Positions 35,918-44,973 of a stretch of DNA of 64,000 nucleotides are shown here, piece by piece. Both the position numbers and the translations under genes were made by a program. The notes below the pieces were generated by a model that was not told the origin of the DNA, ran no database searches, and saw nothing but the letters and a program-made list of their open reading frames with translations. The first letter of the stretch is position 1. Each line of letters begins with the position of its first letter. Source of the DNA: Microbulbifer sp. Q7 (GTDB lineage Bacteria > Pseudomonadota > Gammaproteobacteria > Pseudomonadales > Cellvibrionaceae); contig NZ_LROY01000002.1 in assembly GCF_001639145.1 (NCBI RefSeq), positions 2,264,501 through 2,328,500 of the forward strand, given 5' to 3'.

Positions 35918-38620
35918 ATGGCATTAACAGAACTGTTCAGCGCCCGCAGGTCCTGCACTACCTGCCCTTATTGCGGGGTGGGGTGTGGGGTGGCGGCGAC
36001 GCGGGAGTCCAGTCCGGCCTCGGGTGAGGAGGTAATCCGAATTCAGGGGGACACGCAGCATCCGGCAAATTTTGGAAAGCTGTGCGTCAAGGGCTCTTCC
36101 CTGGCGGATACGCTCGGTGACCATGGGCGGCTGTTAAAGCCGAAGTTGCACGGCGAGGAGTGTGATTGGGATACGGCAATGGAATTTGCCGCGTCCAGGC
36201 TGCGTGCGACCATCGATGAGCACGGACCGGATTCTGTGGCGTTTTACCTGTCCGGCCAGTTGCTGACAGAAGACTATTACGTGGCCAACAAGCTGATGAA
36301 AGGGTTTATCGGCACGGCCAACGTCGATACCAATTCTCGCCTGTGTATGTCCTCTGCCGTAGCCGCCTACAAACGCGCGTTTGGCGCCGACGCGGTGCCC
36401 TGCAATTACGAGGATCTGGACGAGGCGGAGTTGGTGGTACTGATCGGCTCAAATGCCGCTTGGACCCATCCGATTCTGTTCCAACGCATGCAGGCAGCCA
36501 ATGCCAAGCTGGTGGTGGTCGACCCTCGCAGCAGTGCTACTACGGAAATGGCGGATCTGCATCTGGCGATTACCCCGGGCAGTGATGCGGCGCTGTTTAA
36601 CGGGTTGCTACATTACCTGACCGAATCCGGTGCGCTGGATCAGCGATTCATCGACAATCACACGGAAAACTTTGCCGATACGCTCTACGCCGCAGCGGAA
36701 TGGACACCGGAGAAGGTGGCGAAATACTGCAGCGTCGATCTGGAACAGTTACTCGAATTCTATGCGCTGTTCAGTAGAACAGAGAAGACGGTGAGCTTCT
36801 ATTCCCAGGGTGTCAACCAGTCCAGCACCGGCACCGACAAGAACAACACCATTATCAATTGCCACCTGGCTACCGGGCGTATCGGTAGGCCGGGTTGCGG
36901 CCCCTTCTCCATCACCGGCCAGCCCAATGCCATGGGCGGTCGCGAAGTGGGCGGCCTGGCGAATATGCTCGCCGCGCATATGGACTTCACCGAGGACAAT
37001 ATCGACCGCGTGGGCCGGTTCTGGAGTGCCGCGAAGATGGCACAGGGCCCCGGTCTGAAGGCGGTGGAGCTGTTTGATGCGGTGGAAAGCGGCCAAATCA
37101 AAGCGGTGTGGATCATGGCCACTAACCCGGCGGTGAGTATGCCCGACGCCCGCCGTGTCGCTGCGGCACTGAAACAGTGCCCCACGGTGATTGTGTCCGA
37201 CTGCGTGGGCGATACCGATACCGCGCGCTGTGCCGACCTGCTGCTGCCCGCCACCACCTGGGGGGAAAAGACCGGTACCGTCACCAATTCCGAGCGCCGC
37301 ATCTCCCGCCAGAAGGGCTTCCTGCCCAAACCGGGCGAAGCACGCCATGACTGGGAGATTGTTTGCGATGTGGCCGGGCGTCTCGGCTTTGCTGAAGCCT
37401 TTAACTTCCAGTCTCCTGCTGAAATTTTTCGCGAGCACGCTGCACTGTCCGGCTTCGAGAACAACCGCGAGCAAACCCGCCGCGCCTTCGATATTTCCGC
37501 ACTGGCGAATATTAGCGATCAGGAATACGACTTCCTTACCCCGGTGCAATGGCCGGTCAATGGAGAACATCCGCAGGGTACGGCGCGCCTGTTCGGCGAT
37601 GGTGATTTCTACACTCCCAGCGGCCGCGCCCGCTTCATTGCGGTTCAGCCACAGTGCCCGAAACAGGAAACCCGCGACGAATATCCGTTGATACTGAATA
37701 GCGGCCGCTTGCGCGATCAGTGGCACACCATGACCCGCACCGGCCGTGCGCGTAAACTGCTGGATCACAGTGAAGCACCGGAGCTCCATGTACACCCGCA
37801 GGAAGCATCAAAGTTCGGTATCGAAGACGCGCAACTGGTGCGCGTAGCAAGCGAAAAAGGTCAGTTTTTTGGCCGCGCCAGGGTGACTGCCAGCCAGAAA
37901 CCGGGCCAACTGTTTGCCCCGATCCACTGGAGCGACAGCCTCGCCCACAATGCCACCGTCAGTGCTCTCGCCATTCCGTTCACTGACCCGGTGTCTGGCC
38001 AACCAGAGCTGAAACAGGTTGCGGTAAAACTGGAACCCCTCATTGCCCACAGTTACGCCTGCCTGCTGCTGCGCACCAAAGCCGCCGAAGAGCTCCACAG
38101 CTGTTTGCAGGCCGGCGACTCGCAGCTGTTTGAAACCATCCTGCACTGGTACCGGGTACCGGTAGAAGGCGGCTATCGCTTTGAACTGGCCTTGAAGAAA
38201 CAGCCAGACTGGCAATCCTTGGCCGAAAAGCTATTCAGCCTGAGCGGCAAGCAGCTCAATCGCAAACAGTTACAGCTACCCAGTGGTGAACGCTGGCTGC
38301 TGCACAGCGAACATATGGAATTGCTGGTATTTACCAGTGCGGCTTGGCAGACCCTGCCCGATCGCAAGACTCTGGAAAATGCTTTGCAGGAGCCCCTGCC
38401 AGACGCTCCCGCCACACTCCTCCACGACGTGCCGGCGGGAGCGCAAATGGTATGTACCTGTCTGCAGGTTTCCCGCAAGGAAATCGAGACGGCCATTGCC
38501 GAAGGTGCGGCGTCTGTGGATGCACTGGGTGAACTTTTAGGCTGCGGTACCAATTGCGGTTCCTGCAAACCGGAGATTTCCGCGTTGCTGACGACCAATC
38601 TCGCGGTCGCTGTCGGCTAA
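35918..38620 (+). CDS. nasA: Assimilatory nitrate reductase catalytic subunit
   Basis: 900 aa cytosolic molybdoenzyme reducing nitrate to nitrite. An N-terminal 4Fe-4S site CPYCGVGCG (about residues 17-27) is followed by the molybdopterin domains: KLCVKGSSL, NTNSRLCMSSAVAAYKRAFG, GSNAAWTHPILF, GPFSITGQPNAMGGREVGGLAN and the C-terminal HTMTRTGRA. A C-terminal BFD-like [2Fe-2S] domain CTCLQVSRKEIE...CGTNCGSCKPEI (about 845-890) is typical of NasA/NarB-type enzymes that accept electrons directly. No signal peptide. It needs the MGD cofactor made with MobA and MoeA encoded in the same region. Confidence 0.97.
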   Translation: MALTELFSARRSCTTCPYCGVGCGVAATRESSPASGEEVIRIQGDTQHPANFGKLCVKGSSLADTLGDHGRLLKPKLHGEECDWDTAMEFAASRLRATIDEHGPDSVAFYLSGQLLTEDYYVANKLMKGFIGTANVDTNSRLCMSSAVAAYKRAFGADAVPCNYEDLDEAELVVLIGSNAAWTHPILFQRMQAANAKLVVVDPRSSATTEMADLHLAITPGSDAALFNGLLHYLTESGALDQRFIDNHTENFADTLYAAAEWTPEKVAKYCSVDLEQLLEFYALFSRTEKTVSFYSQGVNQSSTGTDKNNTIINCHLATGRIGRPGCGPFSITGQPNAMGGREVGGLANMLAAHMDFTEDNIDRVGRFWSAAKMAQGPGLKAVELFDAVESGQIKAVWIMATNPAVSMPDARRVAAALKQCPTVIVSDCVGDTDTARCADLLLPATTWGEKTGTVTNSERRISRQKGFLPKPGEARHDWEIVCDVAGRLGFAEAFNFQSPAEIFREHAALSGFENNREQTRRAFDISALANISDQEYDFLTPVQWPVNGEHPQGTARLFGDGDFYTPSGRARFIAVQPQCPKQETRDEYPLILNSGRLRDQWHTMTRTGRARKLLDHSEAPELHVHPQEASKFGIEDAQLVRVASEKGQFFGRARVTASQKPGQLFAPIHWSDSLAHNATVSALAIPFTDPVSGQPELKQVAVKLEPLIAHSYACLLLRTKAAEELHSCLQAGDSQLFETILHWYRVPVEGGYRFELALKKQPDWQSLAEKLFSLSGKQLNRKQLQLPSGERWLLHSEHMELLVFTSAAWQTLPDRKTLENALQEPLPDAPATLLHDVPAGAQMVCTCLQVSRKEIETAIAEGAASVDALGELLGCGTNCGSCKPEISALLTTNLAVAVG

Positions 38621-38688
38621 GACTTGGCAGAACCCACTCCGGCCGGCTATCTTGCGGGGCAAGCAGATAGAAAATAAAGGCAAGCATT

Positions 38689-39942
38689 ATGTCAGACGTC
38701 TGTGCAGAAAACGGCCTGCGCTCCGTAGAAGTCGCCAAGCGAATGCTGATCGACAGTATCCACCCGATTACTGCTACCGAAACGATTCCCCTGGGCCAGG
38801 CCTGTGGCCGGGTACTGGCAGAACCGGTACTGGCGGCACTGGACCTGCCTCCCTGCGACAACTCCGCTATGGACGGTTACGCTCTGTGTGGTGCACACGA
38901 CAGTTACACCATCATCGGCAAAAGCCTCGCCGGCCACCCGTTTACCGGGGCCCTGGAACCGGGACAGGCCATTCGCATCACCACCGGCGCCGCCGTCCCC
39001 TCTGGTGCAGATAGAGTGCAGATGCAGGAAAACTGCAGCCTGGATGGCGAGCAGCTCACCATGAGCCGCCCCGCCAAACCCGGCGAGAACATTCGCCGCC
39101 GCGGCGAAGACGTGCACACCGGCCAGAGCCTGATCCCGCTGGGCTCCAAAATCAAAGTCCCGCACATTGCCCTGCTCGCTGGCGCGGGCGTGGCGGAAGT
39201 GACGGTGGTACGCAAACTCAAGGCGGCGTTGCTCTCCATCGGTGACGAGCTGAAACCCATCGGCACGCCGCCCGCGGCTTTGGGCAGTGGTGATATTTAC
39301 GATAGCAACCGTATTGCGCTGCAGGCGGCACTGGAGCAACTGAACGTAGATATCCTCGACCTTGGCTGTTGGCCGGACCAACCGGACAAGATTCGCGAGG
39401 CGTTTCTTAAAGCCCGCGATAATGCGGATTTTGTGGTTACCAGCGGCGGGGTTTCTGTAGGCGAGGCAGACTTCACCAAAACCGTTTTGCAGGAACTCGG
39501 GGAAATCGACTTCTGGAAACTCGCCATCAAACCCGGCAAACCGTTTGCCTTCGGCCGCCTGCCCAAATCCGACGGTGAAACCCTGTTCTTCGGCCTCCCC
39601 GGCAACCCGGTCTCCGCGATTGTCACACTTCACCAACTGGTTGTTCCCGCGCTGGAAAAAATGCGGGGCACCGCTGCACCATTCCGCCAGCCGCCACTTC
39701 AGGTGCGCGCGCGCCTACTAAACAATATCCGCAAAAAACCCGGCCGCACGGACTACCAGCGTGGTTTTACCTATCGCGATGAAGATGGAATTCAGGTGGT
39801 GGAGACTCGCGGCATCCAGGGAAGCCATATTCTCTCCGGCTTTGCGGCGGCCAACTGTTTTGTTGTTTTGCCTCGGGAAGGCGAGGATTGCGAGACTGGG
39901 GATTGGGTTACTGTGGAGCCCTTTACCGCGCCTCTCGCGTAG
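38689..39942 (+). CDS. moeA: Molybdopterin molybdenumtransferase
   Basis: 417 aa. Inserts molybdenum into adenylylated molybdopterin. Seen are LPPCDNSAMDGYAL (conserved acidic active-site region), RITTGAAVPSGADRVQMQE, AGAGVAEVTVVRKLKAALLSIGDEL, TSGGVSVGEADFTK and LPGNPVSAIVTLHQLVVPAL near the C-terminus. It follows nasA by 68 nt on the same strand and is likely co-transcribed so cofactor supply tracks enzyme synthesis. Full length. Confidence 0.96.
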   Translation: MSDVCAENGLRSVEVAKRMLIDSIHPITATETIPLGQACGRVLAEPVLAALDLPPCDNSAMDGYALCGAHDSYTIIGKSLAGHPFTGALEPGQAIRITTGAAVPSGADRVQMQENCSLDGEQLTMSRPAKPGENIRRRGEDVHTGQSLIPLGSKIKVPHIALLAGAGVAEVTVVRKLKAALLSIGDELKPIGTPPAALGSGDIYDSNRIALQAALEQLNVDILDLGCWPDQPDKIREAFLKARDNADFVVTSGGVSVGEADFTKTVLQELGEIDFWKLAIKPGKPFAFGRLPKSDGETLFFGLPGNPVSAIVTLHQLVVPALEKMRGTAAPFRQPPLQVRARLLNNIRKKPGRTDYQRGFTYRDEDGIQVVETRGIQGSHILSGFAAANCFVVLPREGEDCETGDWVTVEPFTAPLA

Positions 39943-39980
39943 TTCTTGGTTCGGGGTCCCGAGTAAGCGATTTTTTTGGC

Positions 39981-40092
39981 GGCAAAGCACCGGGTGTAGC
40001 TTCTCGAAACCGCTGTAAATACGTCCCTGTACGCTGCGTGAGCGACGTCCCTGTCGCACACGCTTTCGAAAAGCTACACCCAGCACTTTACC
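39981..40092. repeat. Palindromic intergenic repeat element, copy 2
   Basis: About 112 bp, same orientation as copy 1, with arms GGCAAAGCACCGGGTGTAGC and its near-perfect inverse. The interior keeps CGCTGTAAATACGTCCCTG in place of CACTGTAAACCCATCCCTG, so it is the most diverged copy. It lies between moeA and the small monooxygenase-fold gene and could serve as a transcript end. Confidence 0.85.
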
Positions 40093-40129
40093 TTCGCATT
40101 TGACATTTCCCTCTGAACAAGGAACTAGC

Positions 40130-40423
40130 GTGATTCTTGAAGTAGCGATTCTGGACGTAAAGCCAGACCAGAATGAAGATTTTGAAAGTGCCTTCCAAAA
40201 GGCACAAAGCATCATTTCCTCGATGCCAGGCTACATAAATCACCAACTTCAAAAGTGTCTTGAAAAAGAAGGCCGCTACATCCTATTGGTGAATTGGGAA
40301 AAACTAGAAGACCACACGCAGGGCTTCCGTAAATCTTCCGAATACCAAAACTGGAAAGCCCTCCTCCATCACTTTTACGACCCATTCCCCGAAGTCGAGC
40401 ACTACTCACTCGTCGAACTGTAA
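40130..40423 (+). CDS. Small ABM-domain (antibiotic biosynthesis monooxygenase-fold) protein
   Basis: 97 aa from a GTG start with AAGGA 7 nt upstream. It is a single ferredoxin-like dimeric alpha/beta-barrel domain: ILEVAILDVKPDQNEDFESAF, SMPGYINHQLQKCLE, RYILLVNWEKLEDHTQGFR and PFPEVEHYS are typical of the ABM family. Members include quinol monooxygenases and heme-degrading enzymes, but most are uncharacterised, so no substrate is assigned. It is flanked on both sides by copies of the palindromic repeat and is less G+C-rich than its neighbours. Confidence 0.8.
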   Translation: MILEVAILDVKPDQNEDFESAFQKAQSIISSMPGYINHQLQKCLEKEGRYILLVNWEKLEDHTQGFRKSSEYQNWKALLHHFYDPFPEVEHYSLVEL

Positions 40424-40437
40424 AACCGCGATGCGAA

Positions 40438-40548
40438 GGCCAAGTGCCGGGTAGGGGGTTTCAGGATCGTCGCAAACAGGATGTTTGCGCCGAAATTCCC
40501 AGGGATGGGTTTACAGTGGTCCTGAAACCCCATACCCGGCGCTTGGCC
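40438..40548. repeat. Palindromic intergenic repeat element, copy 3 (inverted)
   Basis: About 111 bp, opposite orientation to copies 1 and 2: its reverse complement carries CCACTGTAAACCCATCCCTGG and GCGCAAACATCCTGTTTGCG as in copy 1. Arms GGCCAAGTGCCGGGTAGGGG and inverse pair at nearly all positions. It lies between the ABM-domain gene and the TrmH-like gene. Confidence 0.85.
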
Positions 40549-40643
40549 GCCACCGAACCACCCAAGCAAGTACCACAAAGCCCACACCAAACCACAATGC
40601 TATAATCCGGCGCACCCCGAAGACCGAACAAGATAGAAGTACC

Positions 40644-41330
40644 ATGAGCCGCAGCCGCTACGAGAAATTCAAGCAGGTGCTCCGCCAGCGCCAGCACGAT
40701 ATGACCATCCTCACCGACCAGGTGCACAAAGGCCAAAACATCTCCGCCATGCTGCGCACCGCCGACGCGGTCGGCATCCCCGAAATCCACATGGTACAGC
40801 CCAGCTATGGCCACCGGATTTACCACAACACCGCCGGCGGTAGCGGCCGCTTCACGGGTAACAGTGTTTACCCCGATATACAGTCCGGCATAGCCGAACT
40901 CAAAAGCCGCGGTATGCACCTCTACGCGGCCCACTGGTCCGACCGCGCCATCGACTTTCGTGAAGCCGATTACACCAAGCCGTTCGCCCTCATCATGGGC
41001 GCCGAGAAAGATGGCCTCAGCGAATATGCCGCAGAACACGCCGACGACCATGTGACCATCCCGATTATTGGCATGGTGGAAAGCTACAATGTCAGCGTCG
41101 CCGCCGCGATTATTTTGCAGGAAGCGATGTATCAGCGGACCAGGGCGGGGATGTATGAGAATAAAGAACTCGACGAAGAACATCCGGAAATAAAAGATAT
41201 TCTGTTTCGCTGGATGCATCCGAAAATGGTCAGATACTGCGAACAACACGGGCTGCCATTTCCGGAGCTGGATGAGGATGGGGATATTATTCCGCCGAAG
41301 GACTTAAAGTACCGCCGACCTAATCAGTAG
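40644..41330 (+). CDS. trmH: TrmH-family (SpoU) RNA 2'-O-ribose methyltransferase
   Basis: 228 aa. The length and features match TrmH, which methylates G18 in the D-loop of tRNAs. SPOUT motifs are visible: QNISAMLRTADAVGIPEIHMV (motif 1 with the catalytic Arg), FALIMGAEKDGLSEYAAEHAD (motif 2) and IPIIGMVESYNVSVAAAIILQEA (motif 3 of the knotted SAM site). A Lys/His-rich C-terminal tail with ILFRWMHPKMVRYCEQHGLPFP is as in TrmH. The start is ATG 40644. Exact target nucleotide is inferred from family. Confidence 0.9.
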   Translation: MSRSRYEKFKQVLRQRQHDMTILTDQVHKGQNISAMLRTADAVGIPEIHMVQPSYGHRIYHNTAGGSGRFTGNSVYPDIQSGIAELKSRGMHLYAAHWSDRAIDFREADYTKPFALIMGAEKDGLSEYAAEHADDHVTIPIIGMVESYNVSVAAAIILQEAMYQRTRAGMYENKELDEEHPEIKDILFRWMHPKMVRYCEQHGLPFPELDEDGDIIPPKDLKYRRPNQ

Positions 41331-41452
41331 TGCAATAAGTAGCGAAGTGGCAAAGCACCACACTACCCAAGTACCGCCGCCCGTTGCGCCCGGTCCAGCA
41401 CCCATCTACCCTTGGCACAACTTTTACAAGACCACTCTCCAGGGAGGAAACA

Positions 41453-42181
41453 ATGCACACCGAAGAAATCGAATACACCGTCGATGGCGAATCCTTTACC
41501 GGCTACCTGGCCTACGACGAAACCATCGAAGGCAAACGTCCCGCCATTCTGCTGCTGCATGAGTGGTGGGGACTCAACGATTTTACCCGCGAGGAAGCCG
41601 AGCGCCTCGCCGCTGAAGGCTTTACCGCCTTCGCCCTCGACATGTACGGTAGCGGCCTGGGCGCCGACAACCCCAGCGACGCCGCCGCCCTTATGAACAA
41701 AACCCTCGAAACCGAGGGCGCGCCCCTTAAACGCTTCCAAGCGGCGCTCGATCTCATCAACGGTCACGAAACCGTCGAAGCCGGTGAAGTTGCCGCCCAG
41801 GGCTACTGTTTCGGTGGTGCCGTCGCGCTCACCATGGCGCGCCTCGGCCTGCCATTGAAAGGCGTGGTCAGCTTCCACGGTGCGTTGGAAACCGAGGTGC
41901 AAATTAAGCCCGGCGACGTCAAGGCACAGATACAGGTTTACACCGGCGGCGACGACGACATGATCCCCGCCGAGCAGGTCGCCAACTTTGTTCTGGAAAT
42001 GCAGAGCGCCGGTGTCCGCTTCGATGTGAGCAGCTACCCGGGTGTGAAGCACGGCTTTACCAACCCCGCCGCCACCGGGCGCGGTGAAAAATTTGGCATT
42101 CCCCTCGCCTACAACGAAGACGCCGCCAATGACGCCTACGAAGGTGCCATCGCCTTCTACAACAAAATATTCGACTTCTAA
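41453..42181 (+). CDS. Dienelactone hydrolase family protein
   Basis: 242 aa alpha/beta hydrolase. Typical parts are RPAILLLHEWWGLNDF (oxyanion region), GYCFGGAVALTMA with the nucleophile Cys in the GxCxGG elbow, YTGGDDDMIPAEQV with the acid, and YPGVKHGFTNPA with the catalytic His. The Cys-His-Asp triad is characteristic of dienelactone hydrolases. No aromatic-degradation genes lie nearby, so the real substrate is unknown. A strong ribosome site GGGAGGAA precedes ATG 41453. No signal peptide. Confidence 0.9.
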   Translation: MHTEEIEYTVDGESFTGYLAYDETIEGKRPAILLLHEWWGLNDFTREEAERLAAEGFTAFALDMYGSGLGADNPSDAAALMNKTLETEGAPLKRFQAALDLINGHETVEAGEVAAQGYCFGGAVALTMARLGLPLKGVVSFHGALETEVQIKPGDVKAQIQVYTGGDDDMIPAEQVANFVLEMQSAGVRFDVSSYPGVKHGFTNPAATGRGEKFGIPLAYNEDAANDAYEGAIAFYNKIFDF

Positions 42182-42278
42182 GCAAGCCAAACCAGCCGCT
42201 ACTGTCGATACCCAGTGGCACCGGCCGCCGCCTTCGAGGCAGAATGGCCGGTGTCAGTGAATGCCTGAAGGGGGCCGC

Positions 42279-43226
42279 GTGCAATCTATTATTTCCATAC
42301 AGAACGTGGGTAAAACCTACGCCGGCGGTTTTACCGCACTGAAGTCTGTGGACCTAGACATCCAGCGCGGCGAGATCTTCGCCCTGCTCGGTCCCAATGG
42401 CGCCGGTAAAACCACCCTCATCAGTATCGTGTGCGGCATCACCAACCCCACCAGTGGTACCGTGCTCGCCGACGGCCACAATATCCAGCGGGAATTCCGC
42501 GCTGCGCGCAGCAAAATTGGCCTGGTGCCCCAGGAACTTTCGACCGACTCCTTCGAGAGCGTGTGGAACACCGTCACCTTCAGCCGCGGCCTGTTTGGCA
42601 AGGCGCCCAACCCCGAGCATATCGAGAAGATCCTGCGCCAGCTTTCCCTGTGGGATAAGAAAGACAGCCGCATCATGGCCCTGTCCGGCGGCATGAAGCG
42701 ACGGGTGATGATCGCCAAGGCCCTCTCCCACGAACCGGCCATCCTGTTTCTCGATGAACCCACCGCCGGTGTGGATGTGGAATTGCGCCGAGATATGTGG
42801 GAAATGGTGCGCGGCCTGCGGGACAATGGCGTGACCGTGATTCTCACTACCCACTACATCGAAGAAGCCGAGGAGATGGCCGACCGCATCGGCGTGATCA
42901 ATCACGGTGAGCTGGTACTGGTGGAAGAAAAGCACGCACTGATGCAGAAGCTCGGCAAAAAGCAATTAACGATCCATCTGCAAAACCCGATCGACACACT
43001 GCCCCAGGGGCTCGACGAATTTGGCCTCGACCTGGCGGACGAAGGCAACCAACTGGTTTATACCTTTGACACCCAGCGCGAGCATACCGGCATCGCCGAG
43101 TTGTTACGTGCCCTGAATCAGCAGGGTATCGAGTTCAAGGATCTGCATTCCAGTGAGAGCTCGCTGGAGGAAATCTTCGTTAACCTGGTACACCAGAACC
43201 AGCACGCGCGCCAGCAGGCCGGATGA
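42279..43226 (+). CDS. ABC exporter, ATP-binding subunit
   Basis: 315 aa, DrrA/CcmA/YadG-like. Walker [11 protein letters not shown]-loop GLVPQEL, signature [15 protein letters not shown], Walker [14 protein letters not shown] and the H-loop [11 protein letters not shown] are all intact, followed by a DrrA-type C-terminal extension. A GTG start at 42279 has GGGGG upstream; ATG 42261 six codons earlier is an alternative. It is coupled with the permease gene 16 nt downstream. Most likely exports lipids, drugs or polysaccharides; substrate not determinable. Confidence 0.92.
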   Translation: MQSIISIQNVGKTYAGGFTALKSVDLDIQRGEIFALLGPNGAGKTTLISIVCGITNPTSGTVLADGHNIQREFRAARSKIGLVPQELSTDSFESVWNTVTFSRGLFGKAPNPEHIEKILRQLSLWDKKDSRIMALSGGMKRRVMIAKALSHEPAILFLDEPTAGVDVELRRDMWEMVRGLRDNGVTVILTTHYIEEAEEMADRIGVINHGELVLVEEKHALMQKLGKKQLTIHLQNPIDTLPQGLDEFGLDLADEGNQLVYTFDTQREHTGIAELLRALNQQGIEFKDLHSSESSLEEIFVNLVHQNQHARQQAG

Positions 43227-43242
43227 AAAAGGAAAAGCACCG

Positions 43243-44004
43243 ATGAATCTGTACGGCATCCGCGCCATCTACAAGTTTGAAATGGCCCGCACCGCACGCA
43301 CTCTGATGCAGAGTATCGCCTGGCCGGTGATTTCCACCTGCCTGTATTTTATTGTATTCGGCACCGCCATCGGCAGCCGCCTGGGAGAGATCGAAGGGGT
43401 CAGTTACGGGGCGTTCATCATTCCCGGGCTGATTATGCTGTCGCTGCTGTCGGAAAGTATTTCCAATGCGTCCTTCGGTATTTTCTTCCCGAAGTTCTCC
43501 GGCACAATTTACGAAGTCCTGTCGGCACCGGTATCCGCATTTGAAATTGTCGCCGGGTACGTGGGGGCGGCGGCGTCCAAATCTGTGGTCATCGGCATTT
43601 TGATTCTCATCACGGCACGATTCTTTGTGGACTACGAGATCGCCCACCCGTTCTGGATGATCGGCTTCCTGATTCTCACCGCCGTCACGTTCAGTATGTT
43701 CGGTTTTATCATCGGCATCTGGGCGGACGACTTCCAGAAACTGCAAATCATTCCACTCATGGTCATCACCCCACTGACATTTCTCGGCGGGGCCTTTTAC
43801 TCCATCAATATGCTGCCGGAATTCTGGCAGAAGGTGACCCTGTTTAATCCGGTGGTGTACCTGATCAGCGGTTTCCGCTGGGCGTTCTACGGGGTCTCCG
43901 ATGTCCATATGGGCATAAGCCTGGGGATGACGATATTTTTCCTGCTGCTGTGCATGACCGCGATCTGGTGGATTTTCCGCACCGGCTACAAAATCCGCGC
44001 CTGA
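43243..44004 (+). CDS. ABC-2 type permease subunit
   Basis: 253 aa inner-membrane protein with about six helices, YadH-like. Includes [17 protein letters not shown], the conserved amphipathic [20 protein letters not shown] and [20 protein letters not shown] with the characteristic exporter motif before the last helices. Starts 16 nt after the ATP-binding subunit stop; the pair should form a two-plus-two exporter. A strong terminator follows. Confidence 0.92.
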   Translation: MNLYGIRAIYKFEMARTARTLMQSIAWPVISTCLYFIVFGTAIGSRLGEIEGVSYGAFIIPGLIMLSLLSESISNASFGIFFPKFSGTIYEVLSAPVSAFEIVAGYVGAAASKSVVIGILILITARFFVDYEIAHPFWMIGFLILTAVTFSMFGFIIGIWADDFQKLQIIPLMVITPLTFLGGAFYSINMLPEFWQKVTLFNPVVYLISGFRWAFYGVSDVHMGISLGMTIFFLLLCMTAIWWIFRTGYKIRA

Positions 44005-44016
44005 GCAGAATTGAGC

Positions 44017-44062
44017 CACAAAAAAAGCCCGCGAGCGTCTGCGCTCGCGGGCTTTTTTTGTG
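44017..44062. terminator. Bidirectional terminator between ABC permease and tetR genes
   Basis: Perfect stem GCCCGCGAGCG / CGCTCGCGGGC with a 4-base loop TCTG, flanked by a run of seven A on one side and seven T on the other. Works for both convergent genes. Confidence 0.92.
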
Positions 44063-44078
44063 TCAGTAAAGCGCTTCC

Positions 44079-44738
44079 CTAGCCCGGCTGGTAGGCGCGG
44101 GTAAATACCCGAACCACTTCCTTTACATGCTCGGCAATCTCCCGGGGGCCCGGCGGCTCGGTGCAGCCGAGCATGATCTGGATATGTCGGCAGCCACCCT
44201 GCAACATGCCAAAAAACAATTCTGACGCGCGCTCGGTATCCGGAATCTGTAGCTGGCCCAGCTCACAGGCGCGGTTCAGGAAACGGGTCATTTCATTGCG
44301 GGTACGCATGGGGCCCGCCTCGTAAAACAGGTTGGCCATGGTCTGGTCCTGGTTGCCCACGGCGCTGATCAGCCGCATCAGCTGCAGCGAATGCTCGTGG
44401 TAGAGCATCTCCAGGAAAGCCTCACCGATCTTGTGCAGCATCGCCGCCACCGGCATCCCCGGCTCCAGGGTAAACATCACCACCGGCATCTGGCTGCAAC
44501 AGCGGGCCTCAACCGCGGCGGTAAACAGGGTCTCCTTGTCGGAGAAGTGGCTGTACACCGTCAGCTTGGACACCCCCGCCTCACTGGCTACGGCATCCAT
44601 GCTGGTGCCGGTAAACCCGTGGGTGAGGAACAGGTCTTTGGCCGCCTCCAGAATCGCGTGCCGCTTGGCCGGGTCTTTCGGGCGGCCCCGGCTGGCGGGG
44701 GCGCTGGTGGTTGAATTTGCTTGGCTCATGCTCGTCAT
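44079..44738 (-). CDS. TetR/AcrR family repressor
   Basis: 219 aa. N-terminal helix-turn-helix domain: AILEAAKDLFLTHGFTGTSMDAVASEAGVSKLTVYSHFSDKETLF. The C-terminal ligand domain is AcrR/TetR_C-like with LRLISAVGNQDQT and an end that mentions no known ligand. It diverges from the RND efflux operon, and a 24-bp imperfect palindrome lies in the shared promoter region, so it very likely represses that pump. ATG 44738 has GGAA at a suitable distance; ATG 44729 is the alternative. Confidence 0.9.
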   Translation of the reverse strand: MTSMSQANSTTSAPASRGRPKDPAKRHAILEAAKDLFLTHGFTGTSMDAVASEAGVSKLTVYSHFSDKETLFTAAVEARCCSQMPVVMFTLEPGMPVAAMLHKIGEAFLEMLYHEHSLQLMRLISAVGNQDQTMANLFYEAGPMRTRNEMTRFLNRACELGQLQIPDTERASELFFGMLQGGCRHIQIMLGCTEPPGPREIAEHVKEVVRVFTRAYQPG

Positions 44739-44822
44739 CGTGGCTGTTCCGCACTTCCGTCCCGCACTTCAAACAGGGAATGTTGAAGCACACGCTCGCC
44801 GCCACTGAATTAGTGGACTCAC

Positions 44823-44846
44823 GAGTTTAATATACTTACTATACTC
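44823..44846. promoter_or_regulatory. Candidate TetR operator
   Basis: Imperfect 24-bp palindrome GAGTTTAATATA / CTTACTATACTC, symmetric at 9 of 12 half-site positions, in the intergenic region between the divergent tetR and efflux genes. TATACT-like hexamers overlap it, as expected of a repressor site covering a promoter. Not tested against other copies. Confidence 0.5.
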
Positions 44847-44973
44847 GCCAGTACAGAATTGGGTCCGGCGCAGTATGGCAGACAACTGTACCAGTTTCTG
44901 CCGGCTTACCCGACCTAAGAGTCATCTTAAGAAAGTCACCCTCAGCTCGCGAACCACAAGGAATGAGGTAACC

